A stretch of 64,000 nucleotides of DNA from Erodium maritimum (lineage: Eukaryota > Streptophyta > Magnoliopsida > Geraniales > Geraniaceae). This document shows, in pieces, positions 12,739 to 24,426 of this stretch (position 1 is its first letter; the number at the start of each line of letters is the position of its first letter). The position numbers and the translations under genes are program-made. Where the stretch lies: assembly GCA_963921825.1 (NCBI GenBank), contig OY997588.1:120785329-120849328 (forward strand). The letters run 5' to 3'. The notes below the pieces were generated by a model, which was not told the origin of the DNA, made no database searches, and saw only the letters and a program-made list of their open reading frames with translations.

Positions 12739-14334
12739 TGTTGGGTCTCGAGGTAGGGTTGGAGATGAACCAACTCGCAGCGGAAAATCAATGAAAACCA
12801 AGAGACGATTAAAATCATGAAACAACTAACAAAGAATGGATTCACAAGAGAAAAATTCAGCACTAGTTCTTACCAAAACAAGAACACCAGTTAACGAATG
12901 ATTGGCTTGAGTCTCCAAGACGCCTACGTATCCACATGGGAATCAAAGCCACGTAGTTCTTCTCTTTGAGGACTCAAGAACACAAACATGGAGGTGGAAA
13001 CTAGCCAAACCCGAAATGGCCATGGAAGAGGGAGAGAAAATGTGTTTCCTATTCTTGTCTTGAGTTTGTTATGTTGGAAAAAGATGACTTAAACATAACA
13101 AAACTCATACTTGTCCAACTAAAGGCATGGGACAAGTATGGTGTCAAGTAAGGTGTAAATAGGACAAAGTATGGCAAGACAAGATTGGGTTAGGTGGTGA
13201 ATCACCAACACCTTAATCTTTGTCTTGCTTACTTAGTACTAATTAATCAAGACTTGATTAATTAGTTCCATGGGCCTTGGTTGCATGGGCCTTTCATGGG
13301 CCTCTTGGAACATGTCCCGTGGCCATTTCCAACGAGGTCCCGTGATTCGCTCATCGCCTCCAAGCCTTTCATACCGGAAATGTCCAACATTATCCGACGC
13401 GATCAATCCCAAGACTCCAAGCCTTGTCTCGATCCGTAAAGTCCTATTCACTTACGGGCACATGACCCAAAACCCAGTTTTGGTCATGTCCCGAGACAAC
13501 TCCCTTTTGGCCATTCTCCATAAATGTGTCAATGAGTTTCATCCTCCGGTGTGACCTTTAGGTTTATGCATGTCAATAGATCAACGTAAAATCCCATTTT
13601 ACTTGATCCTATTTAAGTGGAAACTAACGAGACTTTAGTATTGCCTGACACTGCATAGCGAATCGACCATGTCGATTCTAACCTTTCCGTCGTCCCTGTC
13701 ATTATCCTTTTATCTCCGATATCCTGATTGAGATAAGGCATAGAGCCGTCATCCTTATTATTCTCAATCACTGTTCCTTGGTATGTGAGATGACTGAAGA
13801 TATGATACCCAGTATCATGTGCATGGCCATGCTATTCTTTCAGTCACTCTTGATCAAGCGGCCGAGAACCGATATCTTTCCCATACCTCAGTATGAGGGA
13901 TAAATCCCTTAGCCGCCTTTCGTGTCACTCATGTAGCCCGTCCCCAAGCCAATCCTGGCCGTTATGGAAGCCCTGTTACGGACAACGTTAGGCTCAGGTC
14001 AAACTCAGTTGTTGACTACATAGCGATCACAAAGACTCCTTGGTCTAAGGATACATGACAAGCTACAACACTGAATATGTTCATGACTTAATCTATGGCA
14101 CATATTCAGGGCGGGTCGTCCAATATCATGTCCCACATGATATCTATGATCAGACTCCGGAATCCCATTCCAATGACTAACAGAACGTAAGCCATAAAGA
14201 GCCATCTTTCATACTAGTCGCTTCTAGTGAAGCTTTGTTGACTAGGGACCCATCGAGTGTGATCTATCTCGATCTATGGTTCTATTCGCATGGTGGGCAT
14301 AGATCAGAGCACACATCGATATATTACTCCAACA
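12739..14334. mobile_element. Large LTR-like repeat, probably solo LTR
   Basis: The stretch starts TGTTGGG and ends CTCCAACA, the inverted TG..CA ends expected of a plant LTR, and is about 1.6 kb long with no coding sequence. The text resembles long LTRs of plant retroelements, but no primer-binding site, polypurine tract or internal coding region follows. I found no clean 5-bp target duplication: the flanks attag and cataa do not match, and shifting the right end by one base gives attag/ataag. It is best read as an old solo LTR or LTR fragment; family uncertain. Confidence 0.45.
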
Positions 14335-14443
14335 CATAAGTAATATAAAGCCGCTTTAATTTTATTGCTAACGATGATATATACATTTGGACATTTAGGA
14401 TTGAACTACGGACACTAAGACTAACAATTAGTTCAACCATCTA

Positions 14444-15465
14444 GTTATACCAAGACAAAAAAGAAGTAGAATTCTCTTTCTTCGACTGCCATTGTGGTGG
14501 TCTTGCTAGTCATCACCTCTGGTCTTGTTCTTGTAGGATGCTTCCGTTAGGCTTTACAGTAAGTTATCGTCTTCTCATCTTTCATCATATGAAGTTTCAA
14601 TTTGTTGTCGTCTACAGCCTTCTCTTTCGGGCTTCATCCCGTCCACCACATCCGCCAATGCAACAATCTCCTCCAACCTCTCTACTTCCCCGACAGGTCC
14701 GGTACGGATCGCCCTTGCCGACAACACCGCCGATCAGTTCGCCTATGGTGACACTACTTTCTCCTCTGTTAACCCTTTTCCTCCCTGATGCAGAGAGGGA
14801 CGTCCAACCATGGTCCGCTTAGGGAAACGGGGACCGTGTGTTCGTCAAGTAAACGACGCCCTCCTCTTAGGCCAGATCAGTTGCCACCCCTACTTCTGCG
14901 AGTCGATCACAGAAGTAGAGGATCTCATGCCTCCAACCCCGATGACCGCCCCCGTACAACGGGACTGACCCGTCGCTATCGCCGCTCTAAAAAATCATGG
15001 TCGGTCCTCTTCCGGGCGCCCATTAATTCCCCTCTAAATAGGCAAGGGGAACCTTGGAATGCCCCCCCCCCCCCCCCCCCCCCGCCCCAGAAGGGAGAGG
15101 GCTCCGATGGGGCGAAAGCGGGGCTCGCTCAATGACCTCGCTGGTCTCCATGAGTCCGTTGGGGCAGCCACACCCGGCCCCTAGGGGACGAACACTATCT
15201 ATACCCTAGCCTTCTCATTTCCTAGCATTCTCCTTGAACGATTGTTACGATGAAAGCTTCATGGATCCACGCCGCCGAGCATAGCTCGAATATGGAACCA
15301 CCCCTAACCTCTTCCTTTATTTTCCCGGGCATTTAATTATAGGATCAGTGTTTGGCCCGTCACCAAAACTATATCTCATCATATTAGATTATTTACACTA
15401 TTGTACGGTCTTTGTGACCTTTTTATTCCTATATCAATAAAAGTTTCACTTGTATGCTAAAAAAA
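14444..15465 (+). mobile_element. LINE-derived insertion carrying ORF1-like sequence, no ORF2
   Basis: A 1.0-kb insertion ends in a short A run after AATAAAAGTTTCACTTG, a typical LINE 3' end. It is bounded by a 14-bp target duplication with one mismatch: AGTTCAACCATCTA at 14430-14443 and AGTTCAATCATCTA at 15466-15479. The GC-rich body reads as fragments of the Pro-rich ORF1 tail of plant L1 elements, including NRQGEPWNAPPPPP, in shifting frames. No endonuclease or reverse transcriptase is present. It may be a non-autonomous LINE derivative or a 5'-truncated, internally deleted copy. The target duplication makes retrotransposition by a LINE machinery likely. Confidence 0.62.
15062..15083 (+). 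repeat. Homopolymer run of about 22 C
   Basis: An uninterrupted C run lies inside the LINE-derived insertion. It is G-rich on the other strand. Its exact length is unreliable in any sequencing technology. Confidence 0.9.
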
Positions 15466-15479
15466 AGTTCAATCATCTA

Positions 15480-16346
15480 TTACACAATTAAGGCAAAACT
15501 CTAGTTTCCTATATTTTTTATTATATAATTTTGGGATTATTTCACGAAAGTATGGCGATTTTAACACATTTTTCATTTTAAAACACCAACCTTTAACCTT
15601 TCTCATTTAACTACACTAAATTTTCAAATTTTCTCATAGTAAACTTTCAAATAGTCTCTAGTTACTCTATTTTAATAAGAAATTACAAAAATACTCACAT
15701 TTAGTGGGGTTTTTCACCTTCAACTTGATCGCCATTTACAACGTTGAAGATGGTTTGAATGATGGCCTTCAGCCAGATGCTTCCGGTCTTCATTTAAGAG
15801 GTTATGATCTCACCGTCTTTTGAGCTCTAAATTAGGGTAAAAAACTAAAGTACCTTGAAGATGAGGAACAAGATACCAAACCCTTGACATCAGGGCACAT
15901 TATTGTAACACCTCCATTTCTCTTTCGGTAGACCATGCAACAATAAAGATGATGAGCTAAAGATAAAAGAAGTAGTTGCTGGTTTAACTATGAGTTGCAT
16001 GGGATAGTAAATTCACCTTACTATAAGGTTTATGCTCTATTTAATCAACAAAACAATGATTGTTATATATATTGTTTTATGTACAATAATCTACATCAAC
16101 ATCTATCATTATCACACGTAATTACTTACAAAATAAAACAAGGTTCTTTGGGTTGAGTTAACCTCTGGACACACTCTAACCGTTAAACATTTCAATTATT
16201 CTAGTACTTGAATAGAAACATTGTTTGAGGATGATTTGGAGAACTAAACATGAAGGAACATGGGCCTTCACAATTTCTAATAATAACAATGCACAAGCGT
16301 ATCTCATAAACATTATAAGAGAACATATATTCAAATGGAAATATTT
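15480..16346. other. AT-rich spacer with no recognisable gene
   Basis: This stretch is AT-rich, with stops in every frame and no clear repeat ends. I see nothing that can be supported here. Confidence 0.5.
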
Positions 16347-17586
16347 TGGGTTATATGCCCTAAGACAAGCCACACCATGAAAGATGTCATTTGTAAGTTA
16401 ATAGTAGTTGTAAATGTTTTATTGATAATTAAGTTGTAATGTTGAAGAAATTGTGAATGCACTACTTTTTATAAGGTATTGGGGAACATTTCCCCAATAA
16501 TAGAACACTTGTAAAAAAAAAGGAGTTAGTCCATTCACTCGTCCTTAGCCTAAATCGATAGTTAGAGCTAGTGCGATTTTCGACTATAAGATCATGTTTT
16601 ACAGATCATGCACATAAAGATATGAGTTAAAGCCACATATACTAAAGCGTTTGACATTGGATGACCCCCTCGAGAATACTTCATCTAAACAGAGACATGA
16701 GTATCTCTCAACTACCAAAGTAGTTCTTAGTCATATGACCATGACACCAATATATGATCTACATGATGTTGATTCATACCCTGACATAACTAAACGCTAG
16801 TCCTAAACAGATGACAATAAAGGTTATGCTCATATATGGTTACACACATGTGAGACACATAGGTGATGGTCATAGAGACTTATCACGTGTATTCATACAA
16901 GTCATATGTCATTAAGGGACACTCTTGATGAGTAGGAGCATTGTAAAATAGGCATGACCATGCGTGTGATTTGTCACCTACAATCCTCACTCACGATCAA
17001 GAGAACTTGTAGACTGAATTGAAAATGATGATTATTCTATTCCTTTGTTCAGTCATGACAATCATCAAACGACAAGAGGATAAAACTAGTTATGGTAACA
17101 AGATTTGAAAAATGATATAGTCATTAATTCTATGACTTGGGTGGTCATGGGTCTTGCTAGGAGTTACCCATGACTTATGAAGGAAATGGTTATTTCCATT
17201 CCACTACCAGTGTCATATGAATCTTGAAGGGTCACACACTCAAAGAGAGAAACTACAACGAAGTTAACAATATATATTGTCGATTAAATAAATTGGTAAG
17301 AGAATATATTATGATATAATGCATCCTCTTTATTTAATCCAATACTCATAAGACAAGACTGTTACTTGTACTTAGTTACTATAGAGTATAGTAATTCAGT
17401 TGAACAAATAAAATGCCAAATATATATAAACTATAGGGCTTGGCCGAACACCTTATTGGATATAAGGGGTTCGACCAACCCGTTAGAAAAAAAAAATATA
17501 TTTGTAGTGTTTATTTATCAAATAGAATTAAAAGAAAGTCCTAAATACTCTAGAATGTCTAGACTTAAAAGGGATCCTAGTTGGAC

Positions 17587-17658
17587 TAGGTCATAAGGAA
17601 ACAAGACACTTCCTTATGTAAGGCTTCCTAATTCTACTTGGATTGGTTTAAGGGAAAT
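17587..17658 (+). repeat. 72-bp direct repeat, left copy
   Basis: This 72-bp segment recurs without a visible difference at 18576-18647. The two copies bracket the nested LTR-type insert at 17659-18575. In the uninterrupted host LTR only one copy would be expected, since the right copy continues into the TATAAATAC region. Confidence 0.9.
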
Positions 17659-18575
17659 TGTCATTCAATGTAATCCCTTGTCATATTAGGCATTGTCATT
17701 GCCAATATATAATACATGAAGAGTTACAATGGTTCATAAATCTAACTTAACATAACTACAAATAACTTATCCTAACCATAATCATAACTGATAATAATAA
17801 CTGCTAATACTCCCCCGCAGTCGAAGCGGGAGAAAGGCGGACGCTTTGACTGGAGTGACTGAGATGTGGAAAGGGCTTCTTGAGCAGAGTTCATGCCTCG
17901 TAGGCAGAGGATCTGATTTTCGGATTGGACACCGGGACTCGTAGTCCATTCTTCAGCGGTGTCGTGTCGTTGACATGAAGGATGAGCGAGCAATCGATCT
18001 CTTGGAACGTTGCTGAACGACGAACACATTTGAGAAAATTCTGAAAATAACCATTTTGCTTGTTGCGAAGCGGCATCATATTGATACATCCATCAAGAGG
18101 CGGGAGTGGAGGAGAAAATTTTAAGAGTGGTGGTGGATACATATGGTTTAATATAATCATGGTGTAAACTTGCTAGAGCAAGAAAGTAAAACAAAATAAA
18201 GGAGAAAATTGAAAACAATTGGGTGGCATGGGGTGGAAATGGTGTGTGTTGGCACATCCATCATCTTGTTGTAACAAGGAATCAAACATAATAAAAAGAA
18301 AGTAAAAGAAATATAGTGGATTGGGTGGTGGTGTTTGGGTAGAAAAAAAAATGAAAAGCTGGTTTGTGGTTTTTATTAAACCATGAGAAGAAAAGAAATG
18401 AAAAAGAAAAATAATTGAAGGAATTACAGGTCCTCAGATTCTTGCTCTGATACCACGTCAGTAGTTGTAATCCCTTGCCTTCATATGGCAGAGAGTATGA
18501 TATATATAGATTGTGAATAGGTACAACTATTGATAATAACTTAATCTAACTGAAACTATAACTAATACAAATAAT
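17659..18575 (-). mobile_element. Short, internally deleted LTR-type element (minus strand), nested
   Basis: Read on the minus strand, a primer-binding site TGGTATCAGAGC lies at 18455-18444 next to a right-hand terminal repeat. A GCGGGGGAG polypurine tract lies at about 17812-17820 next to a left-hand terminal repeat. The two terminal repeats (about 120-150 bp) share blocks such as GTAATCCCTTG and a string of AACTTAATCTAAC-like words but are well diverged. The 0.6-kb internal part has only fragmentary frames. It is best read as a small, broken Copia-like or TRIM-like fossil. Confidence 0.5.
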
Positions 18576-18647
18576 TAGGTCATAAGGAAACAAGACACTT
18601 CCTTATGTAAGGCTTCCTAATTCTACTTGGATTGGTTTAAGGGAAAT
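18576..18647 (+). repeat. 72-bp direct repeat, right copy
   Basis: This is identical to 17587-17658 as far as I can read. It runs straight into the downstream part of the host LTR. Confidence 0.9.
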
Positions 18648-19006
18648 CAACTCCTATAAATACAACACTAGTGGGGGCGAAATTTACCTGCTATATAGCT
18701 GAAAATTTCGGCTACCCCGAGAGAATTTGTGAGTTTTGTTCAAGGCTTCTAGTACTTCGAGTTGTGAAGTAATATTTCTCGTGTGGATACCATTAGAAGG
18801 CGAACGCTTGGGATCCTACGACTACTCTTTTAAAGGCCTCCATCTCAAACAAGTTACTCAAAAGTTTCATATATTTAGGTAATTTCTATTTACATAATGC
18901 ATAGATTAGTATTACATGATACATGTTGATCTAGGCTATATTGGGATTAAACCAACAAAAGTTAAGATTTATTTTCCAACGTGTTAACGTAACACATAAT
19001 CCTACA

Positions 19007-19682
19007 ATGATATCAGATCCTTCATGTATCATTTATTGTCTATCTTGAATTACATGATGTTTTAATACGATTGAATTAAGAAAAATCAAATCAATTTTTT
19101 TTGTCCCATGCCCTAAAAGTTGACTTCAGCATAAGGGTAGCAAAAAAAATTCTAAATTTCATTTAACATTTATATATGAATAATGGTTGTTCATACTAAC
19201 TTCCAAAATAAAAAAAAATGAATTTTTGATGTCGGAAGTCAAGTTTTTCGCAAAAACACTAAACTAGATCTAGTACTTTGATTGTCTTCATGCTACATCT
19301 AAAAACTTTAATAAAAAATAAAATATTTATTTTCAATAATATTATATGTATATATAATTATCTAGAGGTTCATGATTTTATCACGTTCTTATACAAAATT
19401 ACGATTTTTACAAACTACGAGCAACCGAGAAAGTTACCATGAATTTTCGAAATTCATAGAGGGAACTTGAGATTTTGAAAAAAAATCTAATTCTTTTTAA
19501 TATGCATAATTTTTATTTTTAGGAATTTTAAAAAAAATCATAAGTTTCAAACTTGTATCATAGGTTTCCCCGAAACCCTAATTTTCTCTGACCGCGGAGC
19601 AAATGGGATTTTTGAAATTCATGTAAGATGATGCACATGTTGAAGTTTCCTAATTTTGGCACTCCATGTTATTTTAATTTAT
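19007..19682 (+). other. AT-rich leader remnant downstream of the long LTR
   Basis: After the degenerate primer-binding site the sequence is AT-rich and non-coding, with repeated phrases such as GAATTTTNGAAATTCAT. It is probably untranslated leader of the decayed LTR element. No gag is visible. Confidence 0.4.
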
Positions 19683-20258
19683 ATTTATTTTTAAAATTAA
19701 AAAATTGGACTTTTCGAAATCAAATCATGGGTTTTCTAAAAAATCTAACTTTTCTCTAATCGGTAGAGTAAACTGAATTTTAGAAATTCATGGAAGATGT
19801 TGTATTTATAAATTCTATAATCTTTTGAAATATGAATAAATGTTATTTATAGTTATTTAAAAAAATAAATAATTGGAAATTTCTAAATTGGATCATAATT
19901 TTTCTTAAACCCCTTATTTTGGCTTTGGGTAAACTACAAATGCATACCCTGAAGTTGGCACGGTTAACCGATTTATTTTTAAAATTAAAAAATTGGATTT
20001 TTCGAAATCAGATCATGGGTTTTCTAAAAACTCTAACTTTTCTCTAATCGGTAGAGTAAATTGAATTTTAGAAATTCATGGAAGATGTTGTATTTATAAA
20101 TTCTATAATCTTTTGAAATATGAATAAATGTTATTTATAGTTATTTTAAAAAATACATAATTGGAAATTTCTAAATTGGATCATAATTTTTCTTAAACCC
20201 CTTATTTTGGCTTTGGGTAAACTACAAATGCATACCCTGAAGTTGACACGTTTAACCG
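19683..20258 (+). repeat. 288-bp tandem duplication (two copies)
   Basis: Copy 1 (19683-19970) and copy 2 (19971-20258) are about 95% identical by eye. Each ends with the first 50 or so bases of the foldback MITE that starts at 20215, together with its flank. Only copy 2 continues into the complete MITE, so the duplication followed the MITE insertion. Confidence 0.85.
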
Positions 20259-20417
20259 ATGATTACCCTGAAGTTCAAAAACTACTGATGCATACCCTGA
20301 AGTTACAACTTGTAACTAGAAACCCCTTTTGTCAGCTAAAATGACGAAAATACCCTCAATGATTTTTTAAATAAAACTGAAGTGATTTTTTAAATGAAAA
20401 TGAAGTCATTTAATAAG

Positions 20418-20456
<39 letters not shown>

Positions 20457-20633
20457 CAAAGTGATTTTAAAATAATTATTGAAGTGTAGTTTAGGGTATT
20501 TTCGTCATTTTAACTAACGAATGGGTTTCTAGTTACAAGTTGTAACTTCAGGGTATGCATCAGTAGTTTTTGAACTTTAGAGTAAGCATCCGTTAAACGT
20601 GTCAACTTAAGGGTAGTGATTTGTAGTTTTTCC
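20215..20633. mobile_element. MULE-type foldback MITE (419 bp)
   Basis: Long terminal inverted repeats run from GGGTAAACTACAAATGC at the left to the reverse complement of GGAAAAACTACAAATC at the right, with arms of about 150 bp. They contain the phrase AAATGACGAAAATACCCT. A TA microsatellite lies in the centre (about 20420-20454). Flanks TTTGGCTTT (20206-20214) and TTTGCCTTT (20634-20642) are a 9-bp target duplication with one mismatch, as expected for Mutator-like elements. It has no coding capacity and would be mobilised in trans. Confidence 0.78.
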
Positions 20634-21050
20634 TTTGCCTTTATCAAAAAGATTGAATGCGTACTTATTAAAATTAGTTGGTTCATCCTATACTGTATAA
20701 AATACTCATACATGTTAATTAGATTGCCATACATGTTTGATTTTAAGCAAAGGAATAGGAACGAGACGATGATCTCGAATTTTCATAAAGTTACACTCAT
20801 GATTCATGTGTCTTATTACTTAATTGTACAACATATTCCTGTATATGACCAATGTATTGTATGACACCCGTTTTAGGAATGCTCAAGCTAAGAGTGACTT
20901 AGATGGAATGTGGTATTGTGTATTTACTTCAGAAATTTAGATTATGCATGATTGATTGGCTTATAACATGACGATGTTTGCGTTATTTAACATGAATGGT
21001 ACATAGTATAAGCTCATATATGACCAATGTATTGTATGACACCGCTTTAG
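20634..21050. repeat. Spacer with a ~30-bp direct repeat
   Basis: The phrase TATGACCAATGTATTGTATG with the following ACACC and TTTAG appears at about 20844 and again at about 21027, roughly 183 bp apart. Otherwise the stretch is AT-rich without a gene. Confidence 0.6.
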
Positions 21051-24000
21051 TTACACGTGTATGTACCCCGAGTATTACGAGTCTAGTACCACATATCCAT
21101 TTGACCCATCATTGGGGGAAGAACATGCAGAACCTCCACAATCAGTTTCGGTGGTAATAGTTCCTCCAAGATTGACGTGTTCCAGGACCACCCCCTATCA
21201 CAGCCAACTCCTTGACTTTCAATCCTGGTACCCCATTTATAGTGATAGGAATACAAAGAGAGTTCCCCAATAACCATGGGACCCCTCCTACCAGCGTGGT
21301 ACTACCATCCCCAATCGTCCTCCGGAGACCTTAGCGTAACAACTCTTGTGTCGCCACGACCCCCGATCAAATGTAGCCCGAGTTTTGCCTCCCCTCAGTT
21401 GTAAAAAAAATATCCCTATGGTAAATACATGGTCTTAAAGACTCGTGCCACCATGCCATCTAGTTCTAAGAGAAACCGCCACCACATCTTGGCCAATAGG
21501 ACACGTTTATATCGTACATGTCCCGAAAACTTAGTCCTCCCTCAACCATTGTACGACACATCTTTGACCAGTCTTGCATAATAATCTCCTTTGTCGCCTA
21601 AGGGGTACCCGCCCACCAATATCTGGAAAGGGCCATAGGTATTTTCGCAACCACCCCTTTTGGAAAAAGGAACACACTCATCACATAGATCGGGAGGGCA
21701 TGTAAGACCAATCACACAATCACCTCCTTACCCACTATTGATATGAGCTGACCTTCCTTGCTCGCAATATTGCTAAGTAGACGGTCATAGATAAATTGCA
21801 TGCTTTGTCCTCGACTCCTTCCCAGCATGTTGGGGACTCTCAAATACATCGACCCCTAGGAGATCTCTTGTATACCAAGTGTAGCACAATAAACCAAGTG
21901 AGTAGCATGCGGGGTATTGTATCGAAAAAGATAAACGATTTAGCCTTGTTGGTTACTTGACTTGATATATTGTCGAAATGGAGAGGATGTGATGTAGGTG
22001 TTCGGTCTCATAATAGTTCGCCTGACAGAAAATATAACAGTCATTGGCGAAGAATATTTGGGAGATCACCATGGCTCCCCGAGCCACGGTGAAACCATGG
22101 AATTTTACGTCCCTTTCCGTTTGTTTCAGCATCCAAGACAACCCTTCCATACAAAAGAGGAAGAGGTAGGGGGATAAAAGGTCCCCTAGGCGGATCCCTT
22201 GGCTAGTAGTAAAAGACTCATCCTCTTCCCTCTCGAGCTGACTAAGTACTAGATGGATTGGAGACATGCCAAAATGAACGCCCTCCAATGTGGGCTAAAA
22301 CCGAAAGAACCCATCATGGCTAAGATAAATGACCACTCCACTCTATCATAAGTCTTGCTCATGTCCAACTTTAAGGCCATAAAGCCATTCAACTCCTCAG
22401 TACGACGCCGAAAAGAGTGAATGATCTCACCAAAGATGAATATATTATCGTGTATTACTCTATCGAGCACAACGCCCCATTGATTCACTACAATCAGAGG
22501 GTCAATGAGGGGCTTCAAGCGGTTGGCTAACATCTTGGATAAGATCTAAAATATAACATTGTATAGAACAATCGATTGAAGGTCTGTGACCTTTGGGTCG
22601 ACTTTTTTGGTATCATCACTAGAGTGGTGGTATTGTCGTCTCCATCTATCGACCTAGTATCAACCACCTCCCTCACAAAAGCGATAACCTCCTTTTGCAG
22701 CATGGGCTAGTAAAGCTGATAAAAAAAAAGGGTTTACACTATCTGGACCCAGGGCTTTGTTGGGACCCATCTGAAATACTATGTAGTTAACCTCGTCATC
22801 TAGCACCCTCGTAGTAAGTAGCGGTTCTGCTCCTCATTAATCAGTGATGGGACCAGCGTGGGAAGGTCATGCAAATACACATCCCCTACCGTGAATATAG
22901 CCTGAAAGTATTGTATCAACATCTCCTTCATACGCGTGTTCCATGTCACCTCCACTTTATCATTAAATCTTAGTCGTAATGACATGGAGGAATTTCATAT
23001 TTTGGTCCCCATTTACCAATCAGTGCTTCCCGTTGTTTCTAGTAGCCATCATAGCGAGATAGAGCCTCCTCATATTGTTTATGTATAGTCAGTCGTTGTC
23101 TAATCCCCGCCCGGTCCATCGGCCCATTGAGTTCTCCTAGTAGCCTCTAACATCGCCAGAATTTGTTGATTGTTTCTCGGTACACTAATTTTCCCCCACG
23201 CATCCAAGGATCGATCTAGACGGCGAATGTGGTGTTTAATGTGTTGGCCACCCGGATTACCCCATTCCTGTTGAAATAGCTGACCACATCATAGGTCCTC
23301 AATCCATCCTTTTTCAAACCTGAACTATCTCTCTGAATGTTTGGACGACACTTCCACCAATTGAAACAAAACTGTCATATGATCCGAGGTGGTGTATCCC
23401 ACATTTCAAAGTCGTGCATGCAGGCACCTTGCTCTCACGGTCGAGGACATCAGTACTCTATCCAGTCTTATCTCCATCCGAGTGTTTGGATCCTTTCCTC
23501 TCATCCATGTAAACTGGTGGCCCTCCGTCGGAAGATCCTCAACCCCTATATTTTAGGGCATGTCGGAAATCCTGAATGAGTGAAACTGGGTACGACTATA
23601 CCCCTATCTTCTCCTGATTATCCAAAATATCGTTAAAGTCGCCCATTGATATCCATTCCCGGATCAGATGAGTCCCAACCATTCGATGAAGTGGTGCCTT
23701 GGTTCGGTGACGTTGTGCCCGTGTTGGTTCGCCATACACTCCGATGAAACGCATCACCTGAACCTACCTGATCCAAATATGAATGTCAATGTGGGTTTGT
23801 TCTTGTTCCTCAACTACAAGCCAACATTTAGTTGTCCAAAACAATGCGATTCCCTCCTTCCGTCCCATCTACGGTAGTCCCCCCTATAAAATCCAAGGTT
23901 CCGTCGGAGAAGAGCCAACTTGGACGCGGAGTAGAGAGAGTCTGAGTGGTACGTCTCAGTGAGAAACACCACATCCATCTTATGTTTCCCGATCAAGTCC

Positions 24001-24062
24001 TTGAGTTGTCTCCTGTTCTTATCAGTCCCTAGGCGTCAATAAATCCATGTCATAAAAGTATC
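21050..24062 (-). pseudogene. L1-type LINE ORF2 (endonuclease and reverse transcriptase), degenerate, 3' end missing
   Basis: On the minus strand the order is that of plant L1 ORF2. The endonuclease (about 24060-23300) has DVVFLTET and later DLPTEGHQFTWMRG, RLDRVL and a trailing SDH. The reverse transcriptase follows (about 22560-21900), with ALKLDMSKTYDRVEW, QGIRLGDLLSPYLFLFCMEG and a catalytic box that reads FAND instead of FADD. The post-RT region (about 21900-21060) has ALPIYVMSVFLFPKG and EGGLSFRDMY. Many stops and frameshifts interrupt it. The copy ends near 21050 inside the region before the zinc finger and RNase H, with no A tail, so its 3' end was lost, which is unusual for LINEs. 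It cannot encode an active protein. Confidence 0.82.
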
Positions 24063-24426
24063 CATCAAAATCTCACTCCCGTAACCAACCAGACAAAAAA
24101 TGAAGGAGGGCGCAAAGAGCTACTGAAAAACAATCAAAACGAAACTTGAAAAAAGAAACAACCACATAATTGATCACGTAGAAGATGACAGAACAATTAG
24201 ACGGAGCCGAAATCCCAGTTATCGATGAAAAAACCTCGTCGACGGCGTATAAACCCTAGTCATTTAATCCCTAATTTCTTAGACTTCTTCGCTTTCTGAA
24301 ATACTAGTCTATTAATTTCTAATAGAAGTTTCTCCATACCATTTTGTTTGTTTGTAGAGCATGCACTTTCTAAGCCAAACACATGACTCAAACCTTAAAT
24401 CAAGTTCTCATTAAGATTATATAATT

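Larger units (their letters stand above)
16347..19006 (+). mobile_element. Long LTR of a Copia-type element, with another element nested in it
   Basis: The repeat starts near TGGGTTATATGCCCTAAGAC and ends near CATAATCCTACA. A degenerate tRNA-Met-type primer-binding site (TGATATCAGATC, 10 of 12 to the usual plant sequence) follows at about 19008. A TATAAATAC box lies at about 18656. Without the nested insert and one copy of the flanking 72-bp repeat the LTR would be about 1.67 kb. The internal region that follows has no recognisable gag or pol, so the element is an old, heavily broken fossil. The left boundary is approximate. Confidence 0.55.

Noticed and set aside
17460-17480. GGTTCGACCAACCC resembling a tRNA T-arm
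   Set aside because: No matching A box, acceptor stem or anticodon arm could be found around it.
17772-18160. Overlapping minus-strand frames of 105 and 89 residues
   Set aside because: They lie within the small nested LTR-type fossil, overlap in two frames and show no recognisable domain.
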